DNA from: Collinsella sp. An2
GTDB lineage: Bacteria > Actinomycetota > Coriobacteriia > Coriobacteriales > Coriobacteriaceae
NCBI RefSeq assembly: GCF_002160065.1
Contig: NZ_NFJW01000001.1
Location: 62,001-126,000 of the forward strand
Length of the DNA stretch: 64,000 nt
Direction of reading: 5' to 3'
Positions 9,791-22,577 of the stretch are shown piece by piece. The notes beneath the pieces were generated by a model. The model made no database searches and was not told the DNA's origin. It was given only the letters and a program-made list of their open reading frames with translations. The first letter of the stretch is position 1, and each line of letters opens with the position of its first letter. The position numbers and the translations under genes were made by a program.

Positions 9791-10537
9791 ATGAGTTTGT
9801 TTCTCCAGGCGCTGCTCGTTGCGGTTTTCGTGACCATCGCCTTTATTGACTCCCATATGGCCCAGACCCACATCTTCCGGCCTATTGTGGTCGGTCCGGT
9901 TGTAGGCCTCATCATGGGTGACGTTGCCACCGGATTTACGGTGGGTGTCCAGGTGGAGATGATGTTCCTTGCGGTCATCTTCGTGGGTACGGCAAATCCT
10001 CCCGACCCTACCATCTCGACGGCTATCGCTACCGGAATTGCCATCTTGGGTGGCGGCGGAACCGAGACCGCCGTGGCGACGGCACTTGCCGTTTCGGTTA
10101 TCGGTCAGATGGCCACGACGTTCCAGAATTCCATCATCAACGTGTTTTTCATGCACCGTGTCGAAGCGGCTGTCGAGAAGATAGACTCGCGTGGAATCGT
10201 GCTCAATAACACCATTTTGCCGATGGCCTTCAACGCCGTGCTCTATGGCTTGCCCACGTTCCTTGCTATCTATCTGGGAGCCGATTACGTCCAGGGCATT
10301 ATCGATGCCATTCCCGACCAGATTATCACCGGCCTTTCTGTGGGCGGCAACATGATTGGTGCCGTCGGCTTCGCGCTGCTGCTTTCGTCCATCAAGGCGC
10401 GTAAGTTCTGGCCCTTCTTCCTGCTGGGCTTCATTTTCGCTTCCTACTTCGGCATGAACATGGTGGGCATCGCCCTCGTGGCCGTGGTGGGTGTCGCCAT
10501 GTACTACTACTTCGTGCTTGCCGACGACAAACGCTAG
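9791..10537 (+). CDS. PTS mannose/fructose/sorbose-family IIC component
   Basis: MSLFLQALLVAVFVTIAFIDSHMAQTHIFRPIVVGPVVGLIMGDVATGFTVGVQVEMMFLAV; polytopic. Confidence 0.94.
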   Translation: MSLFLQALLVAVFVTIAFIDSHMAQTHIFRPIVVGPVVGLIMGDVATGFTVGVQVEMMFLAVIFVGTANPPDPTISTAIATGIAILGGGGTETAVATALAVSVIGQMATTFQNSIINVFFMHRVEAAVEKIDSRGIVLNNTILPMAFNAVLYGLPTFLAIYLGADYVQGIIDAIPDQIITGLSVGGNMIGAVGFALLLSSIKARKFWPFFLLGFIFASYFGMNMVGIALVAVVGVAMYYYFVLADDKR

Positions 10538-10555
10538 AGAGGGGAGTCGATAGAT

Positions 10556-11410
10556 ATGTCTGACCAGGTTTCCACTGCCACCGAGGTCCAGTCCGAAGAG
10601 ACCCCGAAGCTTACCAATAAGGAGCTGTGGCGGGTATTCCGTAACCAGCTCACCATCCGTTGCGCCAACAACTACGAGCGCCAGCAGAACGCCGGCTTTA
10701 CGCAGGCAATGATGCCGGTTATCGAGAAGTATTATGACGACCCCGACGATAAGCGTGAAGCTTACGAGCGTCATATGGAGTACTTCCTGACCAACGACAT
10801 CACGTCTGCCATTCCTGTTGGTGTGGCGGCGGCCATGGAAGAGCGCTATGCAACAGAGCGCGACATCGATCCCGATTCCATCAATGCAGTGAAGACCGCC
10901 CTTATGGGTCCGCTTGCCGGCATCGGCGACTCACTGCTCAACGGTACGGCGCGTCCGATCCTTGCCGGTCTCGCAATCTCTTTTATCCAGGCTGGTCTTG
11001 GTTGGTTTGGCGTTCTGTTCTTTGTAATTGGCATGAGCATCGTTTCCCTTGGCGTGCGCTATTTTGGTGTGTTCCAGGGCTATAAGCAGGGTGTCAAGCT
11101 CGTTGCTAAGATCCAGTCGAGCGGCCTAATTGATAAGATTTCCGACCTTGCCGCTATTGCTGCTTACACCATCGTGGGCGGCTTCATCCCCGGCCTCGTG
11201 ATTATCAACATTCCCATCGAGATCGGCAGCGGAGATTCTGTTCTGAACATCCAGCAGACGCTCGACGGGTTGGTTCCGGGTTTGTTGGGCGTTCTCTACA
11301 CCCTGCTCATGTATGTGCTCATCACCAAGAAGAAGATTTCTGCCGTGAAGCTCATCCTCATCACCATGGTCATTGGCATCGCCGGCGTGTATCTGGGCAT
11401 TCTGGGCTAG
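10556..11410 (+). CDS. PTS mannose/fructose/sorbose-family IID component
   Basis: LTNKELWRVFRNQLTIRCANNYERQQNAGFTQAMMPVIEKYYDD...FLTNDITSAIPVGVAAAMEE...TALMGPLAGIGDSLLNGTARPI. Confidence 0.95.
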   Translation: MSDQVSTATEVQSEETPKLTNKELWRVFRNQLTIRCANNYERQQNAGFTQAMMPVIEKYYDDPDDKREAYERHMEYFLTNDITSAIPVGVAAAMEERYATERDIDPDSINAVKTALMGPLAGIGDSLLNGTARPILAGLAISFIQAGLGWFGVLFFVIGMSIVSLGVRYFGVFQGYKQGVKLVAKIQSSGLIDKISDLAAIAAYTIVGGFIPGLVIINIPIEIGSGDSVLNIQQTLDGLVPGLLGVLYTLLMYVLITKKKISAVKLILITMVIGIAGVYLGILG

Positions 11411-11422
11411 GAGCGGGTGCAG

Positions 11423-12190
11423 ATGATTATTGATATTCACGCCCACATTCGCTGCAACCCCTCCGATCAGGCTGCCGAGGAGACGGCGCTGCTGCAGGAC
11501 ATGGAGCGCAATGGCATTGGATTCCGTGTGGTCTCGGCTCTTAACGGCTGGGATTACGACGAAGGCAACGCGTATGTTTCTGAATTTGTGTCGCGTTATC
11601 CCGACGTGTTGCTGGGCTGCGCGGTGGTGAACGCCAAGCGCCGTGACGCGGCTCGTGCCGCCGAACAGGCCCTGTCGCTTCCTGGTATGGGCATGCTTGA
11701 GCTCAACTCGCTTGAGGACGGCTACTATCCCGATACTTGTTCTGGTGTGGAGGAAGTGCTTGAGGTCGCCGAGCGTCACGGCGTGCCCGTAAAGGTATTC
11801 TGCGGCATCGGTTCACGTTCTATGCCCCAGCAATGGATGGGCCATGTTCGTCGGCATCCCAACATTCCCTTTGTGTTTCTGCACATGGGTTGCTTCGACT
11901 ATGGATACGGTTGCATCGACCTTGCGAATGAGGTCGACAATCTCTACCTCGAGACGTCCAACCAGTATGAGATGCAGATCCTGCGTAAGGCCGTAAATGT
12001 GGCGCCGGAGCGCCGGCTGGTTTTCGGTTCTATGTGGCCCGAGCGCCTGACGAAATGCTCGCTCGACGTATTCGAAACAGTTGGCGTCGACGAGGCATTT
12101 CGTCGCAGGACGTTCGAAGATAACGGCGCCGTTTTGGTGCAACAAGCCCGAGAGGCTGCCGCTTGTGCCCAAAAGGAGGTATGTGCATGA
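11423..12190 (+). CDS. Amidohydrolase-family TIM-barrel metal-dependent hydrolase (second copy in operon)
   Basis: MIIDIHAHIRCNPSDQAAEE; GMLELNSLEDGYYPDTCSGVEEVLEVAERHGVPVKVFCGIG; RRLVFGSMWPERLTKCSLD. Confidence 0.82.
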   Translation: MIIDIHAHIRCNPSDQAAEETALLQDMERNGIGFRVVSALNGWDYDEGNAYVSEFVSRYPDVLLGCAVVNAKRRDAARAAEQALSLPGMGMLELNSLEDGYYPDTCSGVEEVLEVAERHGVPVKVFCGIGSRSMPQQWMGHVRRHPNIPFVFLHMGCFDYGYGCIDLANEVDNLYLETSNQYEMQILRKAVNVAPERRLVFGSMWPERLTKCSLDVFETVGVDEAFRRRTFEDNGAVLVQQAREAAACAQKEVCA

Positions 12191-13191
12191 GAGCGGAGGA
12201 TGTTCGGGCCCTGTTGCCCGAAAGCGTGAGGCCAGCGTTCGACGGCATTGTCGACCAGAGCATCCTGGGCGCAAGCAAGCACATCTCGCTCATCGGAGAG
12301 ATGATTGAAGCTGTCGCGCGCGTAGGGGCTGGGGCAGGTCGTTCTGCAGCCGATATCGTCGCCGACGTGAAGTCGGTCGCGCAGTTTTTCATTGAGACAC
12401 GTGGCGAGGCGAGTCAAGCGGTCAGCAACGCTATTCTCATTATGATTCGAGGCATTGACGCTTGTCGTGACCTCGCACCCGATGAGGCGGCGACGCGCAT
12501 CGTTGAGGCCAAGGATGCCTATGCGACTCAGGCGGCTGAGGCGATTTCGACCTGCGTTGGCTATGCGGTGGAGCTCGCTCGTCCTATGAAGCGAATCTTT
12601 GTGTACGACTATTCGAGCACTGTTGAAAAGTTCCTACGTGGAATCGCCGCGGATGGACCACGCGAAGTCATCATTCCGGAGAGCCGTATTATCGACGGGG
12701 GAAAGCCTTTTGTGCGGGCATGCCAGGAGAGCGGTCATGCGGTGACGTTTATTCCCGAGGCGGCGATGATGTGCTTCCTCAAGGGGTGCGACGCCGCATT
12801 TATGGGGGCTGAGACCTTCTATCCAGATGGTACCGGTTTCAATACGACTGGGTCCGATATTGTGGGCGTGCTTTGCGCGCATTTGGACGTCCCGCTCTAC
12901 TTCCTCACGCCGCTTATCAAACTCGACGTGCGTCCTGTGTACGGCGGTGGCAAGCGATTGGTATACGACGATCTCGCGCCCAAGCTGAGCGCAGGCTGGG
13001 GAGACGACATTTCGTCCGAGGGCGTGAACTTCACGGTTCCCGAGCTTATCGGTGTCCCTGCCGAACAGATTCGTGCCTTCGTGACCGAGCGAGGAGTCAT
13101 TCCTGCAACGCAGATGTATGCGCCGGCGATGGAGTACAGCGCATATCTGCATGAAGGCATGGGTTCATGCGATGAGAAGGGAGCTGCCTGA
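12187..13191 (+). CDS. eIF-2B alpha/beta/delta-family (MtnA / ribose-1,5-bisphosphate isomerase-like) protein
   Basis: KRIFVYDYSSTVEKFLRGI...VIIPESRIIDGGKPFVRACQESGHAVTFIPEAAMMCFLKGCDAAFMGAETFYPDGTGFNTTGSDIVGVLCAHLDVPLYFLTPLIKLD; ATG overlaps upstream gene end. Confidence 0.75.
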   Translation: MRAEDVRALLPESVRPAFDGIVDQSILGASKHISLIGEMIEAVARVGAGAGRSAADIVADVKSVAQFFIETRGEASQAVSNAILIMIRGIDACRDLAPDEAATRIVEAKDAYATQAAEAISTCVGYAVELARPMKRIFVYDYSSTVEKFLRGIAADGPREVIIPESRIIDGGKPFVRACQESGHAVTFIPEAAMMCFLKGCDAAFMGAETFYPDGTGFNTTGSDIVGVLCAHLDVPLYFLTPLIKLDVRPVYGGGKRLVYDDLAPKLSAGWGDDISSEGVNFTVPELIGVPAEQIRAFVTERGVIPATQMYAPAMEYSAYLHEGMGSCDEKGAA

Positions 13192-13192
13192 T

Positions 13193-13990
13193 ATGGCTGC
13201 TAGCGTGCCGCGGGTTTTGTCCCGCTCCGAGAAGCTCATTTTCTCGATGATTCAGCCCGAGCCTTTGCCGGGCAGCTATCGTCATCGCGACATGAAGATT
13301 TCCGAAATCGTCGATCGCGCGCTGCGTGAAACCGAGATGGTGGCTGATAACGGCTTCGACGGCGTCATCGTTCAGAACATGAACGACATGCCTATAAAAC
13401 AGATTGCCAACCCCGAGGCCATTGCGTACATGACGCGCATTGCCTATGAGATTCGCTCACGGTTCCCCGAGCTCGTAATGGGCATTCTTATGAACTGGGA
13501 TGGCGTCGCTGGGCTGTCGGTCGCCGATGCCGTGGGTGCCGATTTTGTGCGCGTCGAGCATCTGTTCACCGGTGCAAACGTTACAAGTGCGGGCATCCTG
13601 GAGGCGCAATGCGTCGAGATTGCCCAGTTGCGCAAGCGTACGGGTTCCACGGTGCCTGTGTTTGCAGACGTCTTTGAGGTTCATGGCGTCCCGCTGTGCC
13701 CGAAACCAGTGGGGGATGCTGCATGGGAGTGCGTGCATGAGGCATTCGCCGATGGTTTGTTCATGTCGGGTAAGTCGCCTGCCGAGAGCATTGAGATGGT
13801 GCAAGAGGCGCGTCGGCGCGTGCCGGACACTCCCATCTTTTTGGGTGGCGGCGCGACGGGCGATAACGTGCGCGAGCTCATGCAGTATTACGACGGGGTA
13901 TCGGTTGCCACGTGGATCAAGAATGGCGACATGAAGAATCCCATCGATCCAGAGCGTGCTCGGATTTTCCTGGAGCAGGCAAAGGGCTAG
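13193..13990 (+). CDS. BtpA/SgcQ-family TIM-barrel protein
   Basis: NGFDGVIVQNMNDMPI...MGILMNWDGVAGLSVADAVGADFVRVEHLFTGANVTSAGILEAQCVEIAQLRKR...VFADVFEVHGVPL...MSGKSPAES...PIFLGGGATGDNVRELMQYYDGVSVATWIKNG. Confidence 0.82.
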   Translation: MAASVPRVLSRSEKLIFSMIQPEPLPGSYRHRDMKISEIVDRALRETEMVADNGFDGVIVQNMNDMPIKQIANPEAIAYMTRIAYEIRSRFPELVMGILMNWDGVAGLSVADAVGADFVRVEHLFTGANVTSAGILEAQCVEIAQLRKRTGSTVPVFADVFEVHGVPLCPKPVGDAAWECVHEAFADGLFMSGKSPAESIEMVQEARRRVPDTPIFLGGGATGDNVRELMQYYDGVSVATWIKNGDMKNPIDPERARIFLEQAKG

Positions 13991-14070
13991 AACTTCGGTA
14001 TGTACTGGCGTGGCGTTGCGTGGAGGCAGACGCGTGGCGCTGCGTCCGACATAAGCTTTCCCCAGATGGC

Positions 14071-14100
14071 GGGCGGTCTTGCACAGGCGAGCCGCCCGTT
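14071..14100 (+). terminator. Hairpin downstream of the PTS/BtpA operon
   Basis: GGGCGG (14071-14076) ... CCGCCC (14092-14097) followed by gttgtctgttt. Confidence 0.5.
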
Positions 14101-14187
14101 GTCTGTTTCGCCATGTCCCCGTATGTACTGAGTGCATATGACTTGCGTTGTGTGTGCTCTGCGGGGGAGGGTCAAGGCGTTCTGGCG

Positions 14188-14381
14188 GAGTTGCGTACCC
14201 TCGTCCCACGTTGCGTACATCCCGCTCGAGTTGCGTGCCACCTTTTGAAGTTGCGTGCCCGATCCGGCCATTTCTCGCCTTATAAAGGAGTAGATTCGGC
14301 CGAATCGAGCACGTATTTTTCGTCGACCGCACGCAATTTGCATCGACCGCACGTAACTCGCGTGGGCGGTACGCAACTCGC
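14188..14381. repeat. Copy B of the cassette-flanking palindrome-rich repeat
   Basis: Alignable to 6424..6597, with an extra ~17 bp unit (tttgcatcgaccgcacg) in the right half; outer arms GAGTTGCGTACC / GGTACGCAACTC. Confidence 0.9.
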
Positions 14382-14549
14382 ATCGGCCATGTATGCTGGC
14401 GGCCGTATCTCGGAGCCCTCGGTTTCTGCGGGGTGTGCGAATCACGGCATCGGGTATGATGTGTCATGCTTGCGACGGCAAGTGCCGAGAGCAATGCGAA
14501 CGTTTACGCTGCGGCGCCCATGCGTCGCCATACGAAAGGGATATCAACC

Positions 14550-14870
14550 ATGGCCGGTATGAACATGCAGCAGATGATGAAGCAGGCCCGCAAGATGCAG
14601 GAGCAGCTCGCAGCCGCGCAGGAGAGCCTCGCCGAGACCACGGTCGATGCGTCTGCCGGTGGCGGCATGGTGAAGGTCACCGCCCGCGGCGACATGCAGA
14701 TCACCGCGCTGAAGATCGACCCCGAGGCCATTGACCCCGAGGATGTCGAGATGCTCGAGGATATGATTATGGCTGCCGTGAACGAGGCCATCCGCGGCAT
14801 CAACGATGTGGCGAACAAGCAGATGGGTGCCATCACCGGCGGCCTCAATATTCCGGGTATGCCGTTCTAG
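14550..14870 (+). CDS. YbaB/EbfC-family nucleoid-associated protein
   Basis: MAGMNMQQMMKQARKMQEQLAAAQESLAETTVDASAGGGMVKVTARGDMQITALKIDPEAIDPEDVEMLEDMIMAAVNEA. Confidence 0.95.
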   Translation: MAGMNMQQMMKQARKMQEQLAAAQESLAETTVDASAGGGMVKVTARGDMQITALKIDPEAIDPEDVEMLEDMIMAAVNEAIRGINDVANKQMGAITGGLNIPGMPF

Positions 14871-15113
14871 GCTATCAACTGGGTTGTCTTCGGGGCACCG
14901 AAGATGCCAGGCTAGGGATGCGCCGCGCCGTGTTGGGAAAAGGCTGCGTGATGACCGCGCGCTGTTCGCACAAAGGCTCAACAGAATCGGCATCCTGTGC
15001 GGTGCGCCTCAGGCATCGCGTCGAGGCGTCCGGCGTCCGTTCATCTATATATACATGTGAGATAATCCCGCGCCGCACATCTGTTGTGGCGCGGGTTGCA
15101 GAAGGAGGCGTTT

Positions 15114-15710
15114 ATGGCGAGCAACCAGAACCTGCAGCGTTTGCTCGACGAGCTGGGGCGCTTGCCGGGAATCGGTCCCAAGTCCGCCCAGCGTATCGCC
15201 TACTATTTGCTTGAGGCGGACGCCGAGCAGGCGCGCCGTCTGGCCGACGCCATCATCGACGTCAAGGAACATGTGCACTTCTGCCACAGGTGCTTCAACT
15301 ACGCAACGGCCGACGAGTGCCCCATCTGCCAGGATTCCACGCGCGATCGCACGAGGATTTGCGTGGTGTCCGAGCCGCGCGATGTATCCGCCATCGAGCG
15401 CACCGGCTCATATCGCGGTCTTTACCATGTGCTGGGCGGCGTCATTTCTCCGATGGACAAGATCGGGCCCGAGCAACTCCACATTCGCGAGCTGCTGGCG
15501 CGCTTGGGGTCCGAAGAGATCCAAGAGGTCATCATCGCTACGAACCCCAATATCGAAGGGGAGACCACGGCGAGCTACCTTGCCCGTACCATCAAGCCGC
15601 TCGGCGTCACAGTGACGCGTCTGGCGAGCGGTCTGCCCGTCGGCGGCGATCTTGAGTATGCGGATGAGCTCACCCTCGGCCGCGCCATCGAAGCCCGCCG
15701 CGCGCTCTGA
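15114..15710 (+). CDS. recR: Recombination mediator protein RecR
   Basis: [27 protein letters not shown]; zinc finger [16 protein letters not shown]; Toprim [35 protein letters not shown]. Confidence 0.97.
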   Translation: MASNQNLQRLLDELGRLPGIGPKSAQRIAYYLLEADAEQARRLADAIIDVKEHVHFCHRCFNYATADECPICQDSTRDRTRICVVSEPRDVSAIERTGSYRGLYHVLGGVISPMDKIGPEQLHIRELLARLGSEEIQEVIIATNPNIEGETTASYLARTIKPLGVTVTRLASGLPVGGDLEYADELTLGRAIEARRAL

Positions 15711-16151
15711 GGCACCCCGCCTTGCTGCTCACTCATCGGTCGGCGCCGCAAGGCGTCCTCCCTTTTTGTTCGCGGCAGCCCCAGCGCTCCGCAGCACGCC
15801 TCCGCCCTTCCTCCTCGCACATCACCTTCAATATTGCCCTAGGGTAACTTTTGTGCCAGCGGCCGCGCTATCAGGACGATGTCCGCTGCCGCAAAATCAG
15901 GAGGTTGGGTCATGCAGATTCACGCATAACGCTCTCACAAACGCGCTACAATTACATCGCATGTGGGTTTTCTGGCCACTGCTGCAAAGGGGCGTCCAGC
16001 CGCCGCACGGAGGCGCGCGGACGGACCCGGGCAGGCCGACGACATCGCCCGACCGGCTCAGCAGGGATGCGGAAAACGCCACAAGCGCCGTAGATCGCCC
16101 GGAGGCATGGCGCCTTCGGGAACTGTATACCTACACGAGAGGAGAGGGTAT

Positions 16152-19688
<3,537 letters not shown>

Positions 19689-19726
19689 GGCGACAAGCCG
19701 CTAGGCTAGACATCTGATAGTGTCCG

Positions 19727-19765
19727 ACGGGATCCTCGAAGCAATTCGGGGGTCCCGTTGTTTTG
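19727..19765 (+). terminator. Rho-independent terminator of nifJ
   Basis: ACGGGATCC...GGTCCCGT followed by tgtttt. Confidence 0.7.
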
Positions 19766-20150
19766 TAGGGGGCTCCTGTGCGGTGGCTATGCAGCCGGAC
19801 GGCTTTGACGGGACTGCGGTTCGCGCAGATACGTTGGGGCAGAGCGCGGCATGCGTCCCATTGAATAATCAAACCCCTGAATATGCATAAAAATACGTGA
19901 ACCGATAACTCCATGCAGCGGGGTGACAAAGCGTGTGCATTGTATGCGACACCCTGACACTTTAGTACGATGACGTGCGAAAATACTGGATTTATAGCTT
20001 CGTTGCGCCCGCCGCCTGTAAGCTACCGTTCATCCAGTTGTGCCTCTAAGAAATGAATAAAGCTGGACAAAAAGAGAATATACTCTCGTGCATCGCGCAG
20101 ATGTCGCGCGGTGAAAGCTGCACGGTAGCCCACGAACGAGAGGAACAGCC

Positions 20151-21131
20151 ATGTCCAAGCCCTTTGGAAAGCCCGACCGCATCGTCGTCGCGTTGGGAGG
20201 AAACGCCCTTGGAGACAACCCCGCCGAGCAGATTGAGCGCGTGAACAACGCAGCCAACGCGTTGATCGGCCTCATCGAACAGGGCAACGAGATCATCATC
20301 ACCCACGGCAACGGCCCGCAGGTGGGCATGATCCAGAACGCCTTCGCCGCCGCGCACGAGGCCGATTCCAAGATCCCCTCCATGGACCTGCCCGAGTGCG
20401 GCGCTATGAGCCAGGGATACATCGGATACCATCTGCAGCAGGGCATCGGTCGCGAGATGCATCGGCGGTATAAGAGTTGGCACGTGGCCACGGTGGTAAC
20501 CCAGGTCGAGTGCGATCCGGACGATCCAGCCTTTGCGCATCCTACGAAGCCCATCGGCCCGTTCTATACCGAGGAGCAGGCTCGAGAGCTCATGGCCGAG
20601 AATCCCGAGATGACCTTCGTCGAGGACTCGGGTCGCGGATGGCGTCGTGTGGTCGCGTCTCCCGAGCCCAAGAAGATCGTCGAAGCGTCGTCGATTCTCA
20701 ACCTGCTCGATAACGAGTTCATTGTCATCGCGTGCGGTGGCGGCGGCATCCCCGTGGTGCGCGAATATGACTACAAGCCCAACAAGGGTCGGTACAAGGG
20801 CGTTGCCGCGGTCATCGACAAGGATATGGCCGGCGAGCTGCTCGCCGAGAACTGCGATGCCGACGTGCTGTTCCTGCTTACGGCGGTCGAGCATGTCGCC
20901 ATCAACTTTGGCAAGCCCGACCAGCAGGATCTTACCGAGCTTTCCGCAGACGAGGCCGAGCGTCTGGCTGACGAGGGTCAGTTTGGCAAGGGATCCATGG
21001 AGCCCAAGGTGCGCGCCGCCATTAAGTTTGCTCGGAGCAAGAGCAAGAAGGACCGCGTGTGCATCATCGGCTCGCTCGACAAGGCCGCCGAGACCATGGC
21101 CGGCCTCTCCGGTACGCGCATCTACGCGTAG
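20151..21131 (+). CDS. arcC: Carbamate kinase
   Basis: RIVVALGGNALGDNPAEQ; ITHGNGPQVGMI; VEDSGRGWRRVVASPEPKKIVE; VIACGGGGIPVVRE; AAVIDKDMAGELLAENCDADVLFLLTAV. Confidence 0.97.
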   Translation: MSKPFGKPDRIVVALGGNALGDNPAEQIERVNNAANALIGLIEQGNEIIITHGNGPQVGMIQNAFAAAHEADSKIPSMDLPECGAMSQGYIGYHLQQGIGREMHRRYKSWHVATVVTQVECDPDDPAFAHPTKPIGPFYTEEQARELMAENPEMTFVEDSGRGWRRVVASPEPKKIVEASSILNLLDNEFIVIACGGGGIPVVREYDYKPNKGRYKGVAAVIDKDMAGELLAENCDADVLFLLTAVEHVAINFGKPDQQDLTELSADEAERLADEGQFGKGSMEPKVRAAIKFARSKSKKDRVCIIGSLDKAAETMAGLSGTRIYA

Positions 21132-21257
21132 CTGAGGATGGCGCCCGGCCGCAGGGATGCTTTGGACGGCTTGCGGCCGGGCGAGTTTTAGTCCAGCGAC
21201 TGCTATTGACCAGATTTCGCCCAGAAGCTGAATCTAATTTGCGTTCGCATTCCCCAC

Positions 21258-21392
21258 TCGTTTCGAAAAAGGGCGTCCATTTTCGAAATCGCCGAGTAGC
21301 CAGAAAATCGCGAAGCTTTGACCTGCGATTTCTTTGAAGGGAAACCTTGGCTACTGGGAGATTCCAGGTTCGGACGCCCTTTTTCGAAACGA
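21258..21392. repeat. 135 bp long-palindrome element with perfect 21 bp terminal inverted repeats
   Basis: TCGTTTCGAAAAAGGGCGTCC (21258-21278) / GGACGCCCTTTTTCGAAACGA (21372-21392), with nested arms GTAGCCA / TGGCTAC. Confidence 0.92.
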
Positions 21393-21508
21393 ACGTGCAC
21401 GACATGGGCGGGGACGAGTGAAGACGGAGCGGATTGGCCGCGGTTTGGTGTGCTGTGGGCCCATGCGCCATGGAAGCGTGCGTCGCAGGCCCCGTCCACG
21501 TCGGTCGG

Positions 21509-22420
21509 CTATCGGGAGAATGCCCAAAGGTTGCTGCACTGATCGAGGATGCGCTGCACGTCCCAGGGCTGGGCGCTGCGTTCGGGGCTGTTGGGGTCGT
21601 GGACCTGGATACTTCCGTCTTCTGCCACGCCGGCAAGAACGATGAAATGACCAGTCGTGGTGAAGTCTCCCGGCCGAACGCTACAGATGATGGGATGGCC
21701 CGCTTCCAACTCTCCGACAACGCACCCCGCGTCTGCGGGAAGCTCCTCTGAGGAGAGTCCCAGCTGCGATGCCCCTTCGCTCATCAGGGTCCAGGCGGTC
21801 ATGTTGTTCGCTACGTATCCGTTGCGCTCGCTAAACGATGCCATGGCAGCAGGGTCCAGGTCGCTCTTTCCCGTCAAGTAGATATACACCATGGAAAGGC
21901 AGGTGGGACCGCAGCCGTTTTCTGCCACGGTGCCGCCGGCATAGGGTTCGTTCGCCCATTGCTCATCGGTCTGATAGAGGTAGGGGACCTCGCCCTGCCG
22001 CCAAGCATACGAAGGGGTCGAGGACGTGCCTCCCGTCCAGGCTGCGCCTCCAAGAGGCCCGGACAGGCGCCCTGCGAAGCTGCTGAACATGGACGAGATG
22101 CCGGGCGCGCAGGCGATGGCGGCAACGATGAGGGCGGCAACAAGGACGAACAGACACCGTCGCGCGGAGTGTCGGCCTCGTCGAGATGTTCTGGTCGTGG
22201 CGGCGGTTCGGTAAGGGGAGCGCTGCGGCGGCTGATAGACGCGTGTCTGTGGACGCGAGGGGCGGCCGGACGTCGAGGGCGAGCGAGGCGTGCGTGTGGC
22301 TGCATAGGTGCCATACGAGGCCGCGGCTGTCTGCGGAGAGGCGGCTGCGGGCGCAGGACCTGCGGCATAGGGATAGGGCTGTGTGCGTGTGTAGCGAGAT
22401 GTGGGCACATGTGGCTGCAT
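21509..22420 (-). CDS. C39-like (papain-fold) cysteine peptidase, membrane-anchored, disordered N-terminus
   Basis: NGCGPTCLSMVYIYLTGKSDLDPAAMASFSERNGYV; PIICSVRPGDFTTTGHFIVLAGVAEDGSIQVHDPNSPERS (Cys/His/Asp pattern); TM CLFVLVAALIVAAIACAPG. Confidence 0.85.
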   Translation of the reverse strand: MQPHVPTSRYTRTQPYPYAAGPAPAAASPQTAAASYGTYAATRTPRSPSTSGRPSRPQTRVYQPPQRSPYRTAATTRTSRRGRHSARRCLFVLVAALIVAAIACAPGISSMFSSFAGRLSGPLGGAAWTGGTSSTPSYAWRQGEVPYLYQTDEQWANEPYAGGTVAENGCGPTCLSMVYIYLTGKSDLDPAAMASFSERNGYVANNMTAWTLMSEGASQLGLSSEELPADAGCVVGELEAGHPIICSVRPGDFTTTGHFIVLAGVAEDGSIQVHDPNSPERSAQPWDVQRILDQCSNLWAFSR

Positions 22421-22577
22421 GAAGGTTCCTCTCGGTAGCGTCTGCTTTGAGCATAGAGACGGAACCATTAAGGAAACTTAAATGGCGCCTGAGCCTTTAC
22501 TTAAAGGGGCGCCGCGCACGGCGCCGGCCATGTCCCCAGCGACTCAACGCCAGCATCCCCGCGCCACATGGGGTCAT

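Noticed and set aside
9158-10774. 538 aa antisense ORF opposite PTS IIB/IIC
   Set aside because: His/Asp/Gly-rich shadow translation; the PTS genes are certain.
6424-14381. CRISPR-like interpretation of the repeated GTTGCGTGC units
   Set aside because: Units are short, irregularly spaced and inverted within each copy; no regular repeat-spacer structure and no cas genes in the window.
13912-14562. 216 aa ORF running from the BtpA end through repeat copy B
   Set aside because: Overlaps the 3' end of BtpA and the palindromic repeat; the apparent match with the ORF at 6447-6686 is due to the DNA repeat, not protein conservation.
19880-20020. Possible ARG-box-like TGAATA motifs upstream of arcC
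   Set aside because: TGAATAATC and TGAATATGCAT are present, but no symmetric pair with the spacing of a real ArgR site could be made.
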